Assembly: GCA_964588335.1 (NCBI GenBank)
Contig: CAZPOV010000008.1
Location: forward strand, 62,001-126,000
Source: JAGQZY01 sp964588335
GTDB taxonomy: Bacteria; Bdellovibrionota; Bdellovibrionia; Bdellovibrionales; JAGQZY01
Length of the DNA stretch: 64,000 nt
Reading direction: 5' to 3'
The translations under genes were made by a program, and so were the position numbers. This document shows, piece by piece, positions 23,706-32,836 of this stretch. Numbering within the stretch: the first letter of the stretch is position 1; the number at the start of each line of letters is the position of its first letter. The notes under the pieces are model-generated. The model saw nothing but the letters and a program-made list of their open reading frames with translations, was not told where the DNA came from and searched no databases.

Positions 23706-24707
23706 TTAGTGGCTTTCCAGATACTCTTGTAGCTCTTTGAGCGTGCAGGCGACAGCACCCACATGTCCGACCACCACTCCAGCGGCCATGTTGGCCAGAA
23801 ACGCGGTTTTCTTAAGGTCCCAGTCGGCGGCCATACCCAGAGAAAAGGCGGCAATCACTGTGTCGCCAGCGCCGGTCACATCAAATACATTGCGGGCGAA
23901 GGTGGGAAGGTGGCTAATCTCTGAGCCTTCAAAAACTTTGACCCCTTCAGCTCCAAGAGTGATCACCATGCGTGGTGATTGAATTTGCTGCATGAGTGCG
24001 GAGCCAATTTTGTCCACATCTTGCCAGATTTCAGGCTGAGGAATTTGTTTTGCTAACTCCATGGCTTCGTCGCGATTGGGGGTCATAAACTCAGCCCCCT
24101 TGTAATAGCTTAGTGGGGTTGAGCGGTAGGGATCGACCAAAACCTTTTTGCCATGTTTCTTAGCTAATCCAATAATCCACTGCGCCGACTCGGATCCAAT
24201 TTGACCTTTGGCGTAGTCTTGGATGATGACGGCATCGCACTCGGCGATACCGCTTTCCACTGCTTTGGCGTAATTGTTTAAAGTGGCTTGGGCCACAGCG
24301 TTGCGAGTTTCGAAGTCGACTCGAACAACGTGGTGCTGTCCGGACATCACCCGAAGTTTGGTGGTGGTTTTTCGACTAGCGTCGGTCATCAAGTGATCGG
24401 TAGGGATGTCGTTCTCTTGTAAAAGCTCTTTTAAATGAGAGGCGTTAGCGTCGTCTCCAACCAGGGAAAACAACCAGGGCTCACCACCGAGAGAGCGCAC
24501 ATTGGCTGCCACGTTTCCAGAAAGCCCAAGTTTCTTTGTTGATTCTTTAACATCCACCACCGGCACCGGAGCCTCGGGACTGATGCGAGTCACGTCACCA
24601 CGCACGTACTCATCGATTCCGATGTCGCCGAAAATGAAGATTTTGCGACCCTTCAGTTGGCTGACATCTTGGCTTAATTGACGGCTCAAATCCTTTAAAT
24701 TCGACAT
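23706..24707 (-). CDS. rfaE1: D-glycero-beta-D-manno-heptose-7-phosphate kinase (single-domain)
   Basis: 333 residues. A PfkB-family kinase of ADP-heptose synthesis for the LPS inner core. DVTRISPEAPVPVVDV near the N-terminus and the catalytic NVFDVTGAGDTVIAAF near the C-terminus are typical of the HldE kinase domain. The adenylyltransferase half of the bifunctional HldE is missing, so a separate hldC (rfaE2) gene is expected elsewhere. It is transcribed away from gdhA, with 165 bp between starts. Confidence 0.92.
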   Translation of the reverse strand: MSNLKDLSRQLSQDVSQLKGRKIFIFGDIGIDEYVRGDVTRISPEAPVPVVDVKESTKKLGLSGNVAANVRSLGGEPWLFSLVGDDANASHLKELLQENDIPTDHLMTDASRKTTTKLRVMSGQHHVVRVDFETRNAVAQATLNNYAKAVESGIAECDAVIIQDYAKGQIGSESAQWIIGLAKKHGKKVLVDPYRSTPLSYYKGAEFMTPNRDEAMELAKQIPQPEIWQDVDKIGSALMQQIQSPRMVITLGAEGVKVFEGSEISHLPTFARNVFDVTGAGDTVIAAFSLGMAADWDLKKTAFLANMAAGVVVGHVGAVACTLKELQEYLESH

Positions 24708-24872
24708 AAGGTCTGTATAGCTTTTTCAGGCTTTAAATGCGAAGAAATATCTGGATAATTTGAATGACGCGTAATAGATACTCTGCGCAATCGGTTGAGA
24801 TCGACAGGGGCCGGGGTAATGTTGTACTAGGATCGTCAATATAAATATAGGCCGGTCTTGCTGGAGGCTATT

Positions 24873-26132
24873 GTGGAAAATGTGACTTCGGGTCCACTGT
24901 TTAAAAACGTCATGCATGCGTTGGATAATGCTGCAAATCTTATCAACTGCGACCCTAATGTTCTGGTTCGATTAAAACAACCTCGTCGATCGCTGATCTT
25001 TAGTATCCCGGTGCGAATGGATGACGGTAACGTAAAAGTCTTCCCCGGGTATCGAGTGCAATACTCGTCATCGCTGGGACCATTCAAGGGTGGTATTCGT
25101 TATCACCAAGATGTCAATTTAAGTGAGGTTGCTGGTCTGGCGGCCCTGATGACTTTCAAAACATCTCTTTTGAATTTACCTTTAGGTGGAGCCAAAGGTG
25201 GTGTCCGTGTTAATCCCGGTGAGCTTTCGCGAACTGAAAAACAAAGTCTCACTCGTCGTTTTACCACCGAACTGGGTCCTTTTATCGGTCCCCATGAAGA
25301 TATTCCGGCTCCCGACATGGGAACCGATGGTCAAACCATGGCATGGATGATGGACACCTATTCACAGCAGACGGGTTTTGCTCAGCCTGGCGTGGTCACT
25401 GGTAAACCCATTGAAATTGGTGGTTCCCTGGGGCGTGTGAGTTCTACGGGTCATGGTGTTATTCATATCGCCGCCAAAGCCTGCGAGTATCAAGGAAGCA
25501 GTTTTAATCAGGCCACGTTGGCGGTACAAGGTTTTGGTAATGTCGGACAGCATGCTTGCGATCTGGCTCATGAGATGGGTGCGAAAGTGATCGCCGTGAG
25601 TGATGTCAGTGGCGGCATCTTTAAAGGCGACGGTCTCGATATTCCAGAACTGATGCGCTACGTGCAAGAAAACAAAGTCGTTAAAGGTTTTCCTGGAGCC
25701 GAGCCCATCACCAACGAAGAGCTTCTGGAACTTGAAGTGGATGTCCTCGCTCCTTGTGCTTTGGACGGAGTCATTCATTCTAAAAATGCAGAGAACGTAA
25801 AAGCAAAAATTATTGTTGAAGGTGCCAACGGTCCAACAACCGCAGAGGCCGATGAGATTCTCCACAAAAAAGGAATTGTTGTGGTTCCTGATATTTTAGC
25901 CAACGGTGGTGGTGTGATCGTTAGTTATTTCGAGTGGGTGCAAGACGTTCAAAACTATTACTGGGATCTTGAAGCTGTTGAGCAGAACATGAAAAAAACG
26001 ATCATTAAGGCTTACACAAAAGTTCACCAGTTTGCTGAAGAGGAAAAAGTCAGTACCCGAGCCGCTGCAATGGCCGTTTCGGTGAAACATTTAGAAAAAG
26101 CCATGTTGCTTCGAGGCTTGTATCCTCGATGA
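24873..26132 (+). CDS. gdhA: Glutamate dehydrogenase (Glu/Leu/Phe/Val family)
   Basis: 419 residues. It reversibly converts glutamate to 2-oxoglutarate and ammonia. GPFKGGIRYHQDV and LPLGGAKGGVRVNPGELS carry the glutamate-binding and catalytic lysines; VQGFGNVGQHA is the Rossmann nucleotide site; IVEGANGPTT and PDILANGGGV are family marks. The start is GTG 24873, with GGAGG at 24862-24866; a TTG at 24858 would place that SD inside the gene. The stop overlaps the pyrD start (ATGA), so the two are coupled. Confidence 0.95.
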   Translation: MENVTSGPLFKNVMHALDNAANLINCDPNVLVRLKQPRRSLIFSIPVRMDDGNVKVFPGYRVQYSSSLGPFKGGIRYHQDVNLSEVAGLAALMTFKTSLLNLPLGGAKGGVRVNPGELSRTEKQSLTRRFTTELGPFIGPHEDIPAPDMGTDGQTMAWMMDTYSQQTGFAQPGVVTGKPIEIGGSLGRVSSTGHGVIHIAAKACEYQGSSFNQATLAVQGFGNVGQHACDLAHEMGAKVIAVSDVSGGIFKGDGLDIPELMRYVQENKVVKGFPGAEPITNEELLELEVDVLAPCALDGVIHSKNAENVKAKIIVEGANGPTTAEADEILHKKGIVVVPDILANGGGVIVSYFEWVQDVQNYYWDLEAVEQNMKKTIIKAYTKVHQFAEEEKVSTRAAAMAVSVKHLEKAMLLRGLYPR

Positions 26133-27139
26133 GTAAAAAAAAGAAGGGAGTTCTTACGCGACCCTGGTTGTGGTTTTCTTCGCAACTGGCTCACGATTTG
26201 GCTCCCTACAGCTTGCCTCTTCTGGGCAAGGTTTTGTCTGTTTCTAATCCTCAATACCGATCCTTTCAATGGCGAGGCCTTGAGTTTCGCAATCCCTTAG
26301 GTGTGGCTGGTGGTGTCGACAAAACCGGGAGAGCCCTGGCGGCTTGGCAAGAGCTGGGCGCTGGTTTTTTAGAGGTGGGTACAGTGACTCCAGAGCCCCA
26401 GGGCCCCAATCCTGGAAAAATCATGGATCGTGATTTAGAGCATGAGGCTTTGTGGAACAAAATGGGTTTTCCAAACCCAGGTATGCAGGCTTTGTCGGAA
26501 AAGTTGGAAGCTTTCACGCAGCGAAAAGTTCCCTTGTTTATCAACATTGGTAAAAACCGATGGACCGACAATCAGCAGGCCTATCAAGATTATAGTCAGT
26601 GTTTTTCCCATCTCCACAAATACGCCGATGTTTTTGTGGCCAACCTCAGCAGTCCCAACACCAAAGGGCTTCGAGACCTGTTGACTCAAGAACATCTGAA
26701 GACCTTTTTAACAAAACTAAAGGAAAAGGCTTTAGATGTGGCGCCCAATAAACCTCTTTTATTGAAACTCAGCCCCGATATGGATGAAGACACTTTGCGA
26801 ATGGCACTGAGCGAGTCGGGTGAAATGGTCGATGGTTGGATTTTAACGAACACCACCAAAAGTCGTTATCCGGGCTCGCCTTTTCCGGCCGACCAAGGTG
26901 GGGTGTCGGGTGAGCCTCTCAAAGGCCTATCAAGGCAGGCCTTGAAGGTCGCTGCTCAATACAAAAAGCAAGACCCGGGGAAACTTCTGATCTCAGTGGG
27001 GGGAATTGGCAGTCCCGCTGAGGTGGCCCTACGCTTGGATATGGGAGCTGATCTTGTGCAATTCTACTCGGCCCTCGTTATCCAGGGTCCTCGGTTTTTT
27101 GCTCGGACCTTATCTCGATTGCAGAACGATTTTTCTTAA
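26129..27139 (+). CDS. pyrD: Dihydroorotate dehydrogenase (quinone), class 2
   Basis: 336 residues. It oxidises dihydroorotate to orotate in pyrimidine synthesis, passing electrons to quinone. The N-terminal helices (TRPWLWFSSQLAHDLAPYSLPLLGKVL) are the membrane-tunnel segment of class 2 enzymes. ANLSSPNTKGLRDL contains the catalytic Ser of class 2 (class 1 has Cys). ILTNTTKSR and SVGGIGSPAEV match FMN-binding segments. It is translationally coupled to gdhA by a 4-bp overlap. Confidence 0.94.
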   Translation: MSKKKKGVLTRPWLWFSSQLAHDLAPYSLPLLGKVLSVSNPQYRSFQWRGLEFRNPLGVAGGVDKTGRALAAWQELGAGFLEVGTVTPEPQGPNPGKIMDRDLEHEALWNKMGFPNPGMQALSEKLEAFTQRKVPLFINIGKNRWTDNQQAYQDYSQCFSHLHKYADVFVANLSSPNTKGLRDLLTQEHLKTFLTKLKEKALDVAPNKPLLLKLSPDMDEDTLRMALSESGEMVDGWILTNTTKSRYPGSPFPADQGGVSGEPLKGLSRQALKVAAQYKKQDPGKLLISVGGIGSPAEVALRLDMGADLVQFYSALVIQGPRFFARTLSRLQNDFS

Positions 27140-27155
27140 AAAACTTTAATGGTTC

Positions 27156-27614
27156 ATGAGTCAATCAATGACAGGTCAGGGGAGCTGTAATACTCTGAAA
27201 AACATGGCTTCGAAAAGACCGACCTGGATTCCAGTAGTGACCGCGATGATCCGTAAGGGTCCTTACGTTCTCGTTGGCCAGCGGCCGGAAGGGCATACGC
27301 TGGCGGGACAGTGGGAGTTCCCGGGCGGCAAAATTGAAATTGGCGAATCCCCCGAGCAAGCTCTGGCGCGTGAGCTGCAAGAAGAGCTCGGTATTGAGGC
27401 CGAGATTGGTCAGGTGAAAATGGCGTGCACCCACAGCTATCCCGATGTGGGGATCTTTCTGGTCTTCTTTGAAGTTCAATACTGGAAGGGGGAGCCGAAA
27501 CCGGTTCACCATTCCGAGTTGCGATGGGTTTTGCCCGAGGAATTAAAAAATATCAATATTCCAGAAGCCAACCGTAAACTTCTGCCGACAATATTGGATA
27601 TATTAAGTAATTAA
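27156..27614 (+). CDS. mutT: NUDIX hydrolase, MutT-like (8-oxo-dGTP diphosphatase type)
   Basis: Up to 152 residues. The full NUDIX box is present (GKIEIGESPEQALARELQEE followed by LGI). VGQRPEGHTLAGQWEFPGGK is typical of MutT enzymes that clear oxidised nucleotides. The start is uncertain: ATG 27156, ATG 27168 and ATG 27204 (MASKRPTWIPV) are in frame and none has a strong SD; the domain itself begins at the last one. It lies 16 bp after pyrD, so it is probably in the gdhA-pyrD transcript. Confidence 0.85.
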   Translation: MSQSMTGQGSCNTLKNMASKRPTWIPVVTAMIRKGPYVLVGQRPEGHTLAGQWEFPGGKIEIGESPEQALARELQEELGIEAEIGQVKMACTHSYPDVGIFLVFFEVQYWKGEPKPVHHSELRWVLPEELKNINIPEANRKLLPTILDILSN

Positions 27615-27677
27615 TGACTCACCAGTTTGTTGCTCGCATCACTAGCCGTGAACAGCTTTTAACGCTAATATCAATTG

Positions 27678-28928
27678 ATGGCGAATAAAACGATCCCCGA
27701 AACTTTAAACATTTGCTTGGTGGCAGAAAAATTTCCAATTATTGGCCGCACCCATGCGCGTGGGTTTATTGCCCCTATTGCTCGCGGGTTGGTCAAGGCG
27801 GGGCATAAAGTTTCGGTCATCGCTTGGGACAACCCGCTGGGCGAAAAAGAAATTGAGCAAGAGGGCATTAAAACCTATTTCGTGGCGGGGGCCAACACCA
27901 GTCGAACCGAACTTTTTTCTCGACGTGTTCATCAAAAATTTTCAGAGCTCCACAGTAAAGATCCGTTTCATATTGTCCACAGTCTGACCCACTCGGCGAT
28001 CCGAGTCGGTTATGAAAAAAAGAACTTGGGAATTGCTATTGCTTACGATGTCACGGCCACAAAAATGTCGGAGATTTTTTCAATCTATGGTTTAGCCGAA
28101 AACACTGTGACCAGCCAATTGAAAACAGCCTACAGGGTGGCCACGCGATTTTTACAGACTTACTCGATTCGCGATCGCTTGGTTTTGAAAAATGCCGATG
28201 GTGTTTTCGTCCACAGTCCGCAGCAAGCCTTGGCCCTTGAAAGATATTATCTTTACCCTGAAATGAAGACTTTCAGTATACCTTACGGAATCGAAATAGA
28301 AGACCTTTCACCAAGGCAAGGTTCCGATGAGCTTCGACAGAAGTTGAAGATTCCAAAATCGGCCAAGATTGCGGTGACGGTTTCAGATATGATTGAAAAG
28401 CAAGATGTTATAAATATCCTGCGGGCCTTTCAGCCAGTGGCGACCAAAAAGCCGTCCTCCCATTTGATTATTGTCGGGCATGGACCGGCTTTTAAAGATA
28501 TCGAGTATGAAATGTTGAACCTGGCCTTAGGAAGTCATGTCACCCTGATTGGCTCTGTTCCAGCTTACGAGATTTCCTCATACATCGATCTTGCCAACGT
28601 CTATATTTATTTAGGCGGACGGGCTTCCGGCTATGATCCTAATTTGCTAGAAGCAATGATTCAGGAAAAAATAATAATTGGTTCAGAAGTGAGTCCCATT
28701 GCCACTGTCGTGGAAGATGGCACCGACGGCTTTCTGATTCGGCCGGCTGACGTCAGTACGCTGACCCAACTTCTAATGGGATTATTTCTTGGGCAAATTT
28801 TGCCAGGAGATATGGGTAAAAATGCCCGCGCCAAAGCTTTGGATATCTTTGATACCAGTAAGATGGTGAGCGGAACCCTGAGTGCCTATGAGAAGATTTT
28901 AGGGAACAATAAGTGGGTGAAGCTTTAA
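27678..28928 (+). CDS. Family 4 glycosyltransferase
   Basis: 416 residues. GT-B fold: NICLVAEKFPIIGRTHARGF at the N-terminus, GLVKAGHKVSVIAW, and in the C-terminal half HLIIVGHGPAFKDIEYE and VYIYLGGRASGYDPNLLEAMIQEKIIIGSEVSPIATVVEDGTDGFLI. The usual E-x7-E donor motif appears as DPNLLEAM, shifted from the common EGFPxxxxEA. It probably builds a surface glycan. ATG 27678 is preceded directly by an in-frame TTG. It is monocistronic or the end of the gdhA run; the acceptor is unknown. Confidence 0.82.
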   Translation: MANKTIPETLNICLVAEKFPIIGRTHARGFIAPIARGLVKAGHKVSVIAWDNPLGEKEIEQEGIKTYFVAGANTSRTELFSRRVHQKFSELHSKDPFHIVHSLTHSAIRVGYEKKNLGIAIAYDVTATKMSEIFSIYGLAENTVTSQLKTAYRVATRFLQTYSIRDRLVLKNADGVFVHSPQQALALERYYLYPEMKTFSIPYGIEIEDLSPRQGSDELRQKLKIPKSAKIAVTVSDMIEKQDVINILRAFQPVATKKPSSHLIIVGHGPAFKDIEYEMLNLALGSHVTLIGSVPAYEISSYIDLANVYIYLGGRASGYDPNLLEAMIQEKIIIGSEVSPIATVVEDGTDGFLIRPADVSTLTQLLMGLFLGQILPGDMGKNARAKALDIFDTSKMVSGTLSAYEKILGNNKWVKL

Positions 28929-28956
28929 ATCTGTGGACATTGCCTCCACCTAGGTC

Positions 28957-28982
28957 GAGATGATGCTGTATTTCGTCATCTC
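28957..28982 (+). terminator. Hairpin after the GT4 gene
   Basis: GAGATGA (28957-28963) pairs with TCATCTC (28976-28982), extended by one G-T and one G-C pair. There is no T-run, so it is a weak terminator candidate or an RNA 3'-end stabiliser. Confidence 0.35.
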
Positions 28983-29048
28983 TCAGGAGCCACTGGAAAA
29001 CAATATTGGCCTGCGCTGGCCGAAAGTCGCTCGAAACTCGATAAATCC

Positions 29049-29076
29049 TTGGTCTTCTTAGCTGTATTGGTATAAT
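29049..29076 (+). promoter_or_regulatory. Sigma-70 type promoter of the HU/IHF gene
   Basis: TTGGTC at 29049-29054 and a perfect TATAAT at 29071-29076 are separated by 16 bp, 38 bp before the ATG. AT-rich sequence follows. Confidence 0.6.
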
Positions 29077-29113
29077 TTAATAAATATTCTAATAAGTTAA
29101 AGGTGTTGAAAGT

Positions 29114-29392
29114 ATGACCAAAGCAGACCTAATTAATCATATTTCTGAAAAATCAGGCATCACGCGAGTTAAAGCTGAGACTGTTGTTAATACTATTTTT
29201 GACTCAATGGTAGAGGCCTTACTTAAAGATGATCGCATAGAGATTCGGGGCTTTGGATCTTTCACCAACAAGGCTTATGATGCTTACCAAGGTCGTAACC
29301 CACGAACTGGTGAAGTGATTCACGTGCCTGAAAAGAAATTGCCGTTTTTTAAAGTCGGCAAAGAGCTCAAAGAAGACATTAATAAGTCGTAA
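29114..29392 (+). CDS. HU/IHF family DNA-bending protein
   Basis: 92 residues. MTKADLINHISEKSG, DDRIEIRGFGSF, GRNPRTGEVI (the DNA-intercalating arm with its Pro) and PFFKVGKELKEDIN are all family signatures. The RIEIRGFGSF form is closest to IHF subunits, beta-like, but HU cannot be excluded. It bends DNA in the nucleoid, and its own well-formed promoter suggests strong expression. It opens a same-strand group that includes two GGDEF proteins. Confidence 0.93.
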   Translation: MTKADLINHISEKSGITRVKAETVVNTIFDSMVEALLKDDRIEIRGFGSFTNKAYDAYQGRNPRTGEVIHVPEKKLPFFKVGKELKEDINKS

Positions 29393-29398
29393 GTAAAG

Positions 29399-29425
29399 GT
29401 TCTAGACTCGACCTGAGTCAAGAAC
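29399..29425 (+). terminator. Hairpin after the HU/IHF gene
   Basis: GTTCT-A-GACTC, a 5-nt loop and GAGTC-A-AGAAC pair with one A-A mismatch. No clear T-run follows, so termination may be partial and allow read-through into the next genes. Confidence 0.45.
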
Positions 29426-29474
29426 ATCGTCCTTTATCTCATTATATTTAGTCATTTACCGATAAATGATTGTA

Positions 29475-30440
29475 ATGAGTAAAAAGAAAAAAAAGCTGGA
29501 AGATGAGTTATTAGACCTCAAGCTCGGTGAGAGTGAAGGCAGTGCTGCGCAGTCTGAAGCTTTGGATTTAAATCTTTCAGATCTTGATCTGTCAGAAGAC
29601 GACGCCGATCCATCGGATGCAAAAACCGCGGTTGACCCAAAAGTGGCTGGCAAAGGGCAAGACAAAACCATTCGACTCATTCATACAAACACTGGAAACT
29701 TACCTCCAGCACCCCATAAGGCACCCCCGGCACCAAAAGAAAACCACGACGAAGTTAAAGTGAGTTATGGTCTTCCTTCAAAACAACAAGTGCCAAGAAC
29801 GCCGGATGAAGATTCTTTTTCCTCGGGGGGGAGTTTAAAGCAATCCGAACATTTAAGAATAGCACAGCGAAAAATCAATGACCTAGAAGACGAAGTGGCT
29901 AAGTTGCGTCGGGAAAATGAAGACTTAGCCTCGGCGGGTGAAACCTTTAAGAAGCTCAATGACGAATACTATAGTGAGATAGAGAACCTGAAGTCGAAAT
30001 TGCACGACACCAAGCAAACCTCTTATCAAGAAATAAAACTCTTGAAGCGGATTCATCAAAGCAAGGAAAAGCAAATCACTGAGCTGAAGCAGCAAGTGGA
30101 CGATTACAAATCGAGAATCGACAATAACTTTCAGAGGGTGCGAAAAAGAGAAAAAGATCTTGAGCACCGGCTTGAGATTGCAAAAATAGAAGAAGCTGCC
30201 GTTGTAAAATCGAAAGATCAATTGATCTTGGATCTGAAAAGACGAATTGATGAAGTTTCCAATGAGTCTGATAATTTTCGAAAAAAGAGCCAGGAAAATT
30301 ACAAGGAGTTACAAAAAAAGCAACAGGTGGTGCGGGGAGTGATCCGAGCCCTGAGAATTGCTCTCACTAAGCTTGAAGGGGACGACGACAGCGATTATGG
30401 AATAGAATCCTTAGAGGGTGGGGCCGGAGATGAACAGTGA
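29475..30440 (+). CDS. Acidic coiled-coil protein, function unknown
   Basis: About 321 residues from ATG 29475 (MSKKKKKLEDELLDL); an ATG three codons earlier is possible. Residues 1-60 are strongly acidic with a repeated 'LDL-L' pattern (DLKLGE, LDLNLSDLDLSEDDAD). Residues 60-125 are Pro-rich and probably disordered. From about 125 to 295 a long predicted coiled coil runs (ISLE-rich heptads such as INDLEDEVAKLRRENEDLA). The tail is acidic again. I do not recognise a family. Its end overlaps the diguanylate cyclase gene by 11 bp, so it may scaffold or regulate that enzyme. Confidence 0.6.
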   Translation: MSKKKKKLEDELLDLKLGESEGSAAQSEALDLNLSDLDLSEDDADPSDAKTAVDPKVAGKGQDKTIRLIHTNTGNLPPAPHKAPPAPKENHDEVKVSYGLPSKQQVPRTPDEDSFSSGGSLKQSEHLRIAQRKINDLEDEVAKLRRENEDLASAGETFKKLNDEYYSEIENLKSKLHDTKQTSYQEIKLLKRIHQSKEKQITELKQQVDDYKSRIDNNFQRVRKREKDLEHRLEIAKIEEAAVVKSKDQLILDLKRRIDEVSNESDNFRKKSQENYKELQKKQQVVRGVIRALRIALTKLEGDDDSDYGIESLEGGAGDEQ

Positions 30441-31740
30441 TCTCAAAGTTGCTCTACTAAATTGTTCGAAGCTCACAGAACAATTCGAAGTTTTCTCTCA
30501 GTGGTTGTACCAGGTGAATTCTCCAAAAGATCTCGTTCGACTTCTTATTGAAAAAGACGTGGATCTTGTGGTTGCTTCCGGACCGGAGTCGATGGTGGGG
30601 AAATGGCGAAAAGTTTCTCAGGCTTATCAGGTGCCATTTCTGATTTTAGGTTCAGCGGAAAAGTTTAAAAAATGTGATGATTTTGTGGTTGGATTTATTG
30701 ATAAAAATAGCGATCTTGGGGCTTGTCTTCAGTCCTGTAAGGACGTTATTTTAAGGTTTCAGAGTGAACGTCAGTTATCACAAATGGAGTATGTTTTAGA
30801 GCACACAACCAACTTCACAGACCGGGTTCTACATACAACAAAAGATCTTTTTATCTCAGATGCGAAGTCATTTTTTAAAAACTACTACAAAATGGAGAAT
30901 TGCCATTGGGTTTCGGTTCGTCCATCCTCTTCGAAATTACCGGCCATTCTAAAGCTGAAGCAGGAGCTAGAAAATCAGAAAGTCGATCAGGGAGGCCTGA
31001 TTCAAGATCTTGACGATTGTGCCACTGAAATCGTCAACAATTGTCACTTTCAGATCTGGAAAACCAATAGAGGCGAGTATCTGGCTATGATTTGGATTCA
31101 TGAAGAGGATCAAGCCAGTCAGTGTATTGTTCTCAACAAAATTCAGATTCGCAAAAGAACAGAGTTTCAGGCTTTTCTCGCTGCTCTTATTCCGTTTTTA
31201 AACCGCCGTTGGTCGTTATGCCAATTGGTTGGCGAGGCTCAGAGTCAGGTCTACCGTGACAGTTTGACAGATCTTTACAACCAGAAGTTTTTAATGGAAG
31301 TGGTTGCCAAAAAAATTGAAGAATACAGAAGATATAAAACGCCATTTTCGATCCTGTTTCTTGATGTTGACCACTTCAAGAGGGTCAACGATTCCTTGGG
31401 GCATATTGTTGGTTCGGGGGTTTTGAAGAAGATGGGGGATTTGCTTATGGAGCAGATCCGTACCTCTGACTTTGCCTTTCGCTACGGTGGGGATGAATTT
31501 ATTATACTGCTCAGCCACACTGAGGGGGAGGATGCCGTTAATGTCGCAGAGAGAATCCGAAAAGAGGTTGAAAATTCTCCATTTGCTGTTAATGGTTTAA
31601 AGGTTCGAATTACGGTAAGTATTGGACTGGCCTTTTTCCCTACACACGCGGACTCTGCCGAAGACATCATTCGAATCGCTGATGAAGCCATGTATTACGG
31701 GAAGAATAAAAGTCGTAACATAGTTTATAAAGCGAGCTAA
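30430..31740 (+). CDS. Diguanylate cyclase with unknown N-terminal sensory region
   Basis: 436 residues from ATG 30430. The C-terminal GGDEF domain is intact (GGDEF at 353-357, SILFLDVDHFKRVNDSLGH as the nucleotide site), and the inhibitory I-site RTSD is at 344-347, the standard five residues before GGDEF. It should make c-di-GMP and be product-inhibited. Residues 1-110 look like a receiver-type alpha/beta domain without an obvious phospho-Asp pocket. Residues 120-270 may be GAF-like (inference). It is coupled to both neighbours: an 11-bp overlap upstream and TAATG downstream. Confidence 0.88.
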   Translation: MNSDLKVALLNCSKLTEQFEVFSQWLYQVNSPKDLVRLLIEKDVDLVVASGPESMVGKWRKVSQAYQVPFLILGSAEKFKKCDDFVVGFIDKNSDLGACLQSCKDVILRFQSERQLSQMEYVLEHTTNFTDRVLHTTKDLFISDAKSFFKNYYKMENCHWVSVRPSSSKLPAILKLKQELENQKVDQGGLIQDLDDCATEIVNNCHFQIWKTNRGEYLAMIWIHEEDQASQCIVLNKIQIRKRTEFQAFLAALIPFLNRRWSLCQLVGEAQSQVYRDSLTDLYNQKFLMEVVAKKIEEYRRYKTPFSILFLDVDHFKRVNDSLGHIVGSGVLKKMGDLLMEQIRTSDFAFRYGGDEFIILLSHTEGEDAVNVAERIRKEVENSPFAVNGLKVRITVSIGLAFFPTHADSAEDIIRIADEAMYYGKNKSRNIVYKAS

Positions 31741-32822
31741 TGGAAAAAAAGATAAAGATTATTGTCAGCGATATGCATCTTGGAAAAGGAAAAATCCTTG
31801 AAGATGGTGCCGTCAATAACCTTGAAGAATTCTTTTTCGGCGAAAAGTTTGCCGAACTCCTCGACTATTACACATCTGGCCAGTATAGAGACCACGCGGT
31901 TGAGCTGATTATCAACGGTGATTTTCTTAACTTTTTACAAGTGGACTACAAAGGCCATTTTTTGACTGTTTTCACTGAAGAGGTCTCGCTTGAGATTTTG
32001 AAAGATATCGTCAAAGGACAGCCCGAGGCGTTCAAGGCATTGCGAGATTTTGCTGCCAAGCCTAAAAACCAAGTGACTTACGTTGTCGGCAATCATGATC
32101 AAGCCATGTTATGGCCCGGACTTCGTTCTTATTTGAATGAAGTTGTCGGAGTGCCGATCCGCTATAAAAGTATTGTTCACTATTTCGATGGGATTCATGT
32201 TGAGCATGGTCATATGTATGAGGCGGCCAATCGCATTGATCCCAAAAAGTTTTTTCTTAAGAAAGATCTACCAGTGCCGATTCTGAATCTTCCTTTTGGG
32301 TCTCACTTTTTTGTGGATTTCGTAATGAAGATTAAAGAGAAACACCCTCATATCGACAAGGTTCGCCCGTTTCGCTTGTTAATCCGTTGGGCTGTTTTCA
32401 ATGAGTTTTGGTTTACCATTAAAAGCTTTTTCAAGCTTATCGCCTATTTTGCTGGTTCTGTTGTCGTTAAAGATCCGCGTCGGCAATTTCCTTTCAGCCG
32501 AGTGATTAAAGTTTTTCTGGAAAGTGCTATTTTCCCAGACCTCAGCGAGTCGGCGAAAAAAATTCTGTCCGATGAGCGAGTGCATACGGTGGTCTTCGGT
32601 CACACCCATGTGTACCAATATCGCCAGTGGGGCAAGAATCGAGAGTATTTCAATACTGGGACATGGACTGAATTAACTTCACTGGACGTCAGTTCCCTTG
32701 GAAAGATCACCAAACTCACTTATGTACTTGTGGAGTATCCCGAAAAAGCCAATCGTCCGTTTTGCCGACTGAAAGAGTGGAAGGGATATCATCGTATTGA
32801 AGAAGATGTTGTTATAGCTTAG
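31740..32822 (+). CDS. Calcineurin-type metallophosphoesterase, LpxH-like
   Basis: 360 residues. The two-metal motif set is complete: SDMHLG (D11, H13), NGDFLNF, VGNHDQAM, VEHGHMYE and VFGHTHVY. LpxH cleaves UDP-2,3-diacylglucosamine in lipid A synthesis. This protein is longer than classic LpxH (~240), with an insertion between the GHM and GHTH motifs (about residues 170-275) that is rich in aromatic and hydrophobic residues and may sit on the membrane. A different phosphoesterase role is possible. It starts in the stop of the GGDEF gene (TAATG). Confidence 0.72.
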   Translation: MEKKIKIIVSDMHLGKGKILEDGAVNNLEEFFFGEKFAELLDYYTSGQYRDHAVELIINGDFLNFLQVDYKGHFLTVFTEEVSLEILKDIVKGQPEAFKALRDFAAKPKNQVTYVVGNHDQAMLWPGLRSYLNEVVGVPIRYKSIVHYFDGIHVEHGHMYEAANRIDPKKFFLKKDLPVPILNLPFGSHFFVDFVMKIKEKHPHIDKVRPFRLLIRWAVFNEFWFTIKSFFKLIAYFAGSVVVKDPRRQFPFSRVIKVFLESAIFPDLSESAKKILSDERVHTVVFGHTHVYQYRQWGKNREYFNTGTWTELTSLDVSSLGKITKLTYVLVEYPEKANRPFCRLKEWKGYHRIEEDVVIA

Positions 32823-32836
32823 GTGAAGGAGAAAAA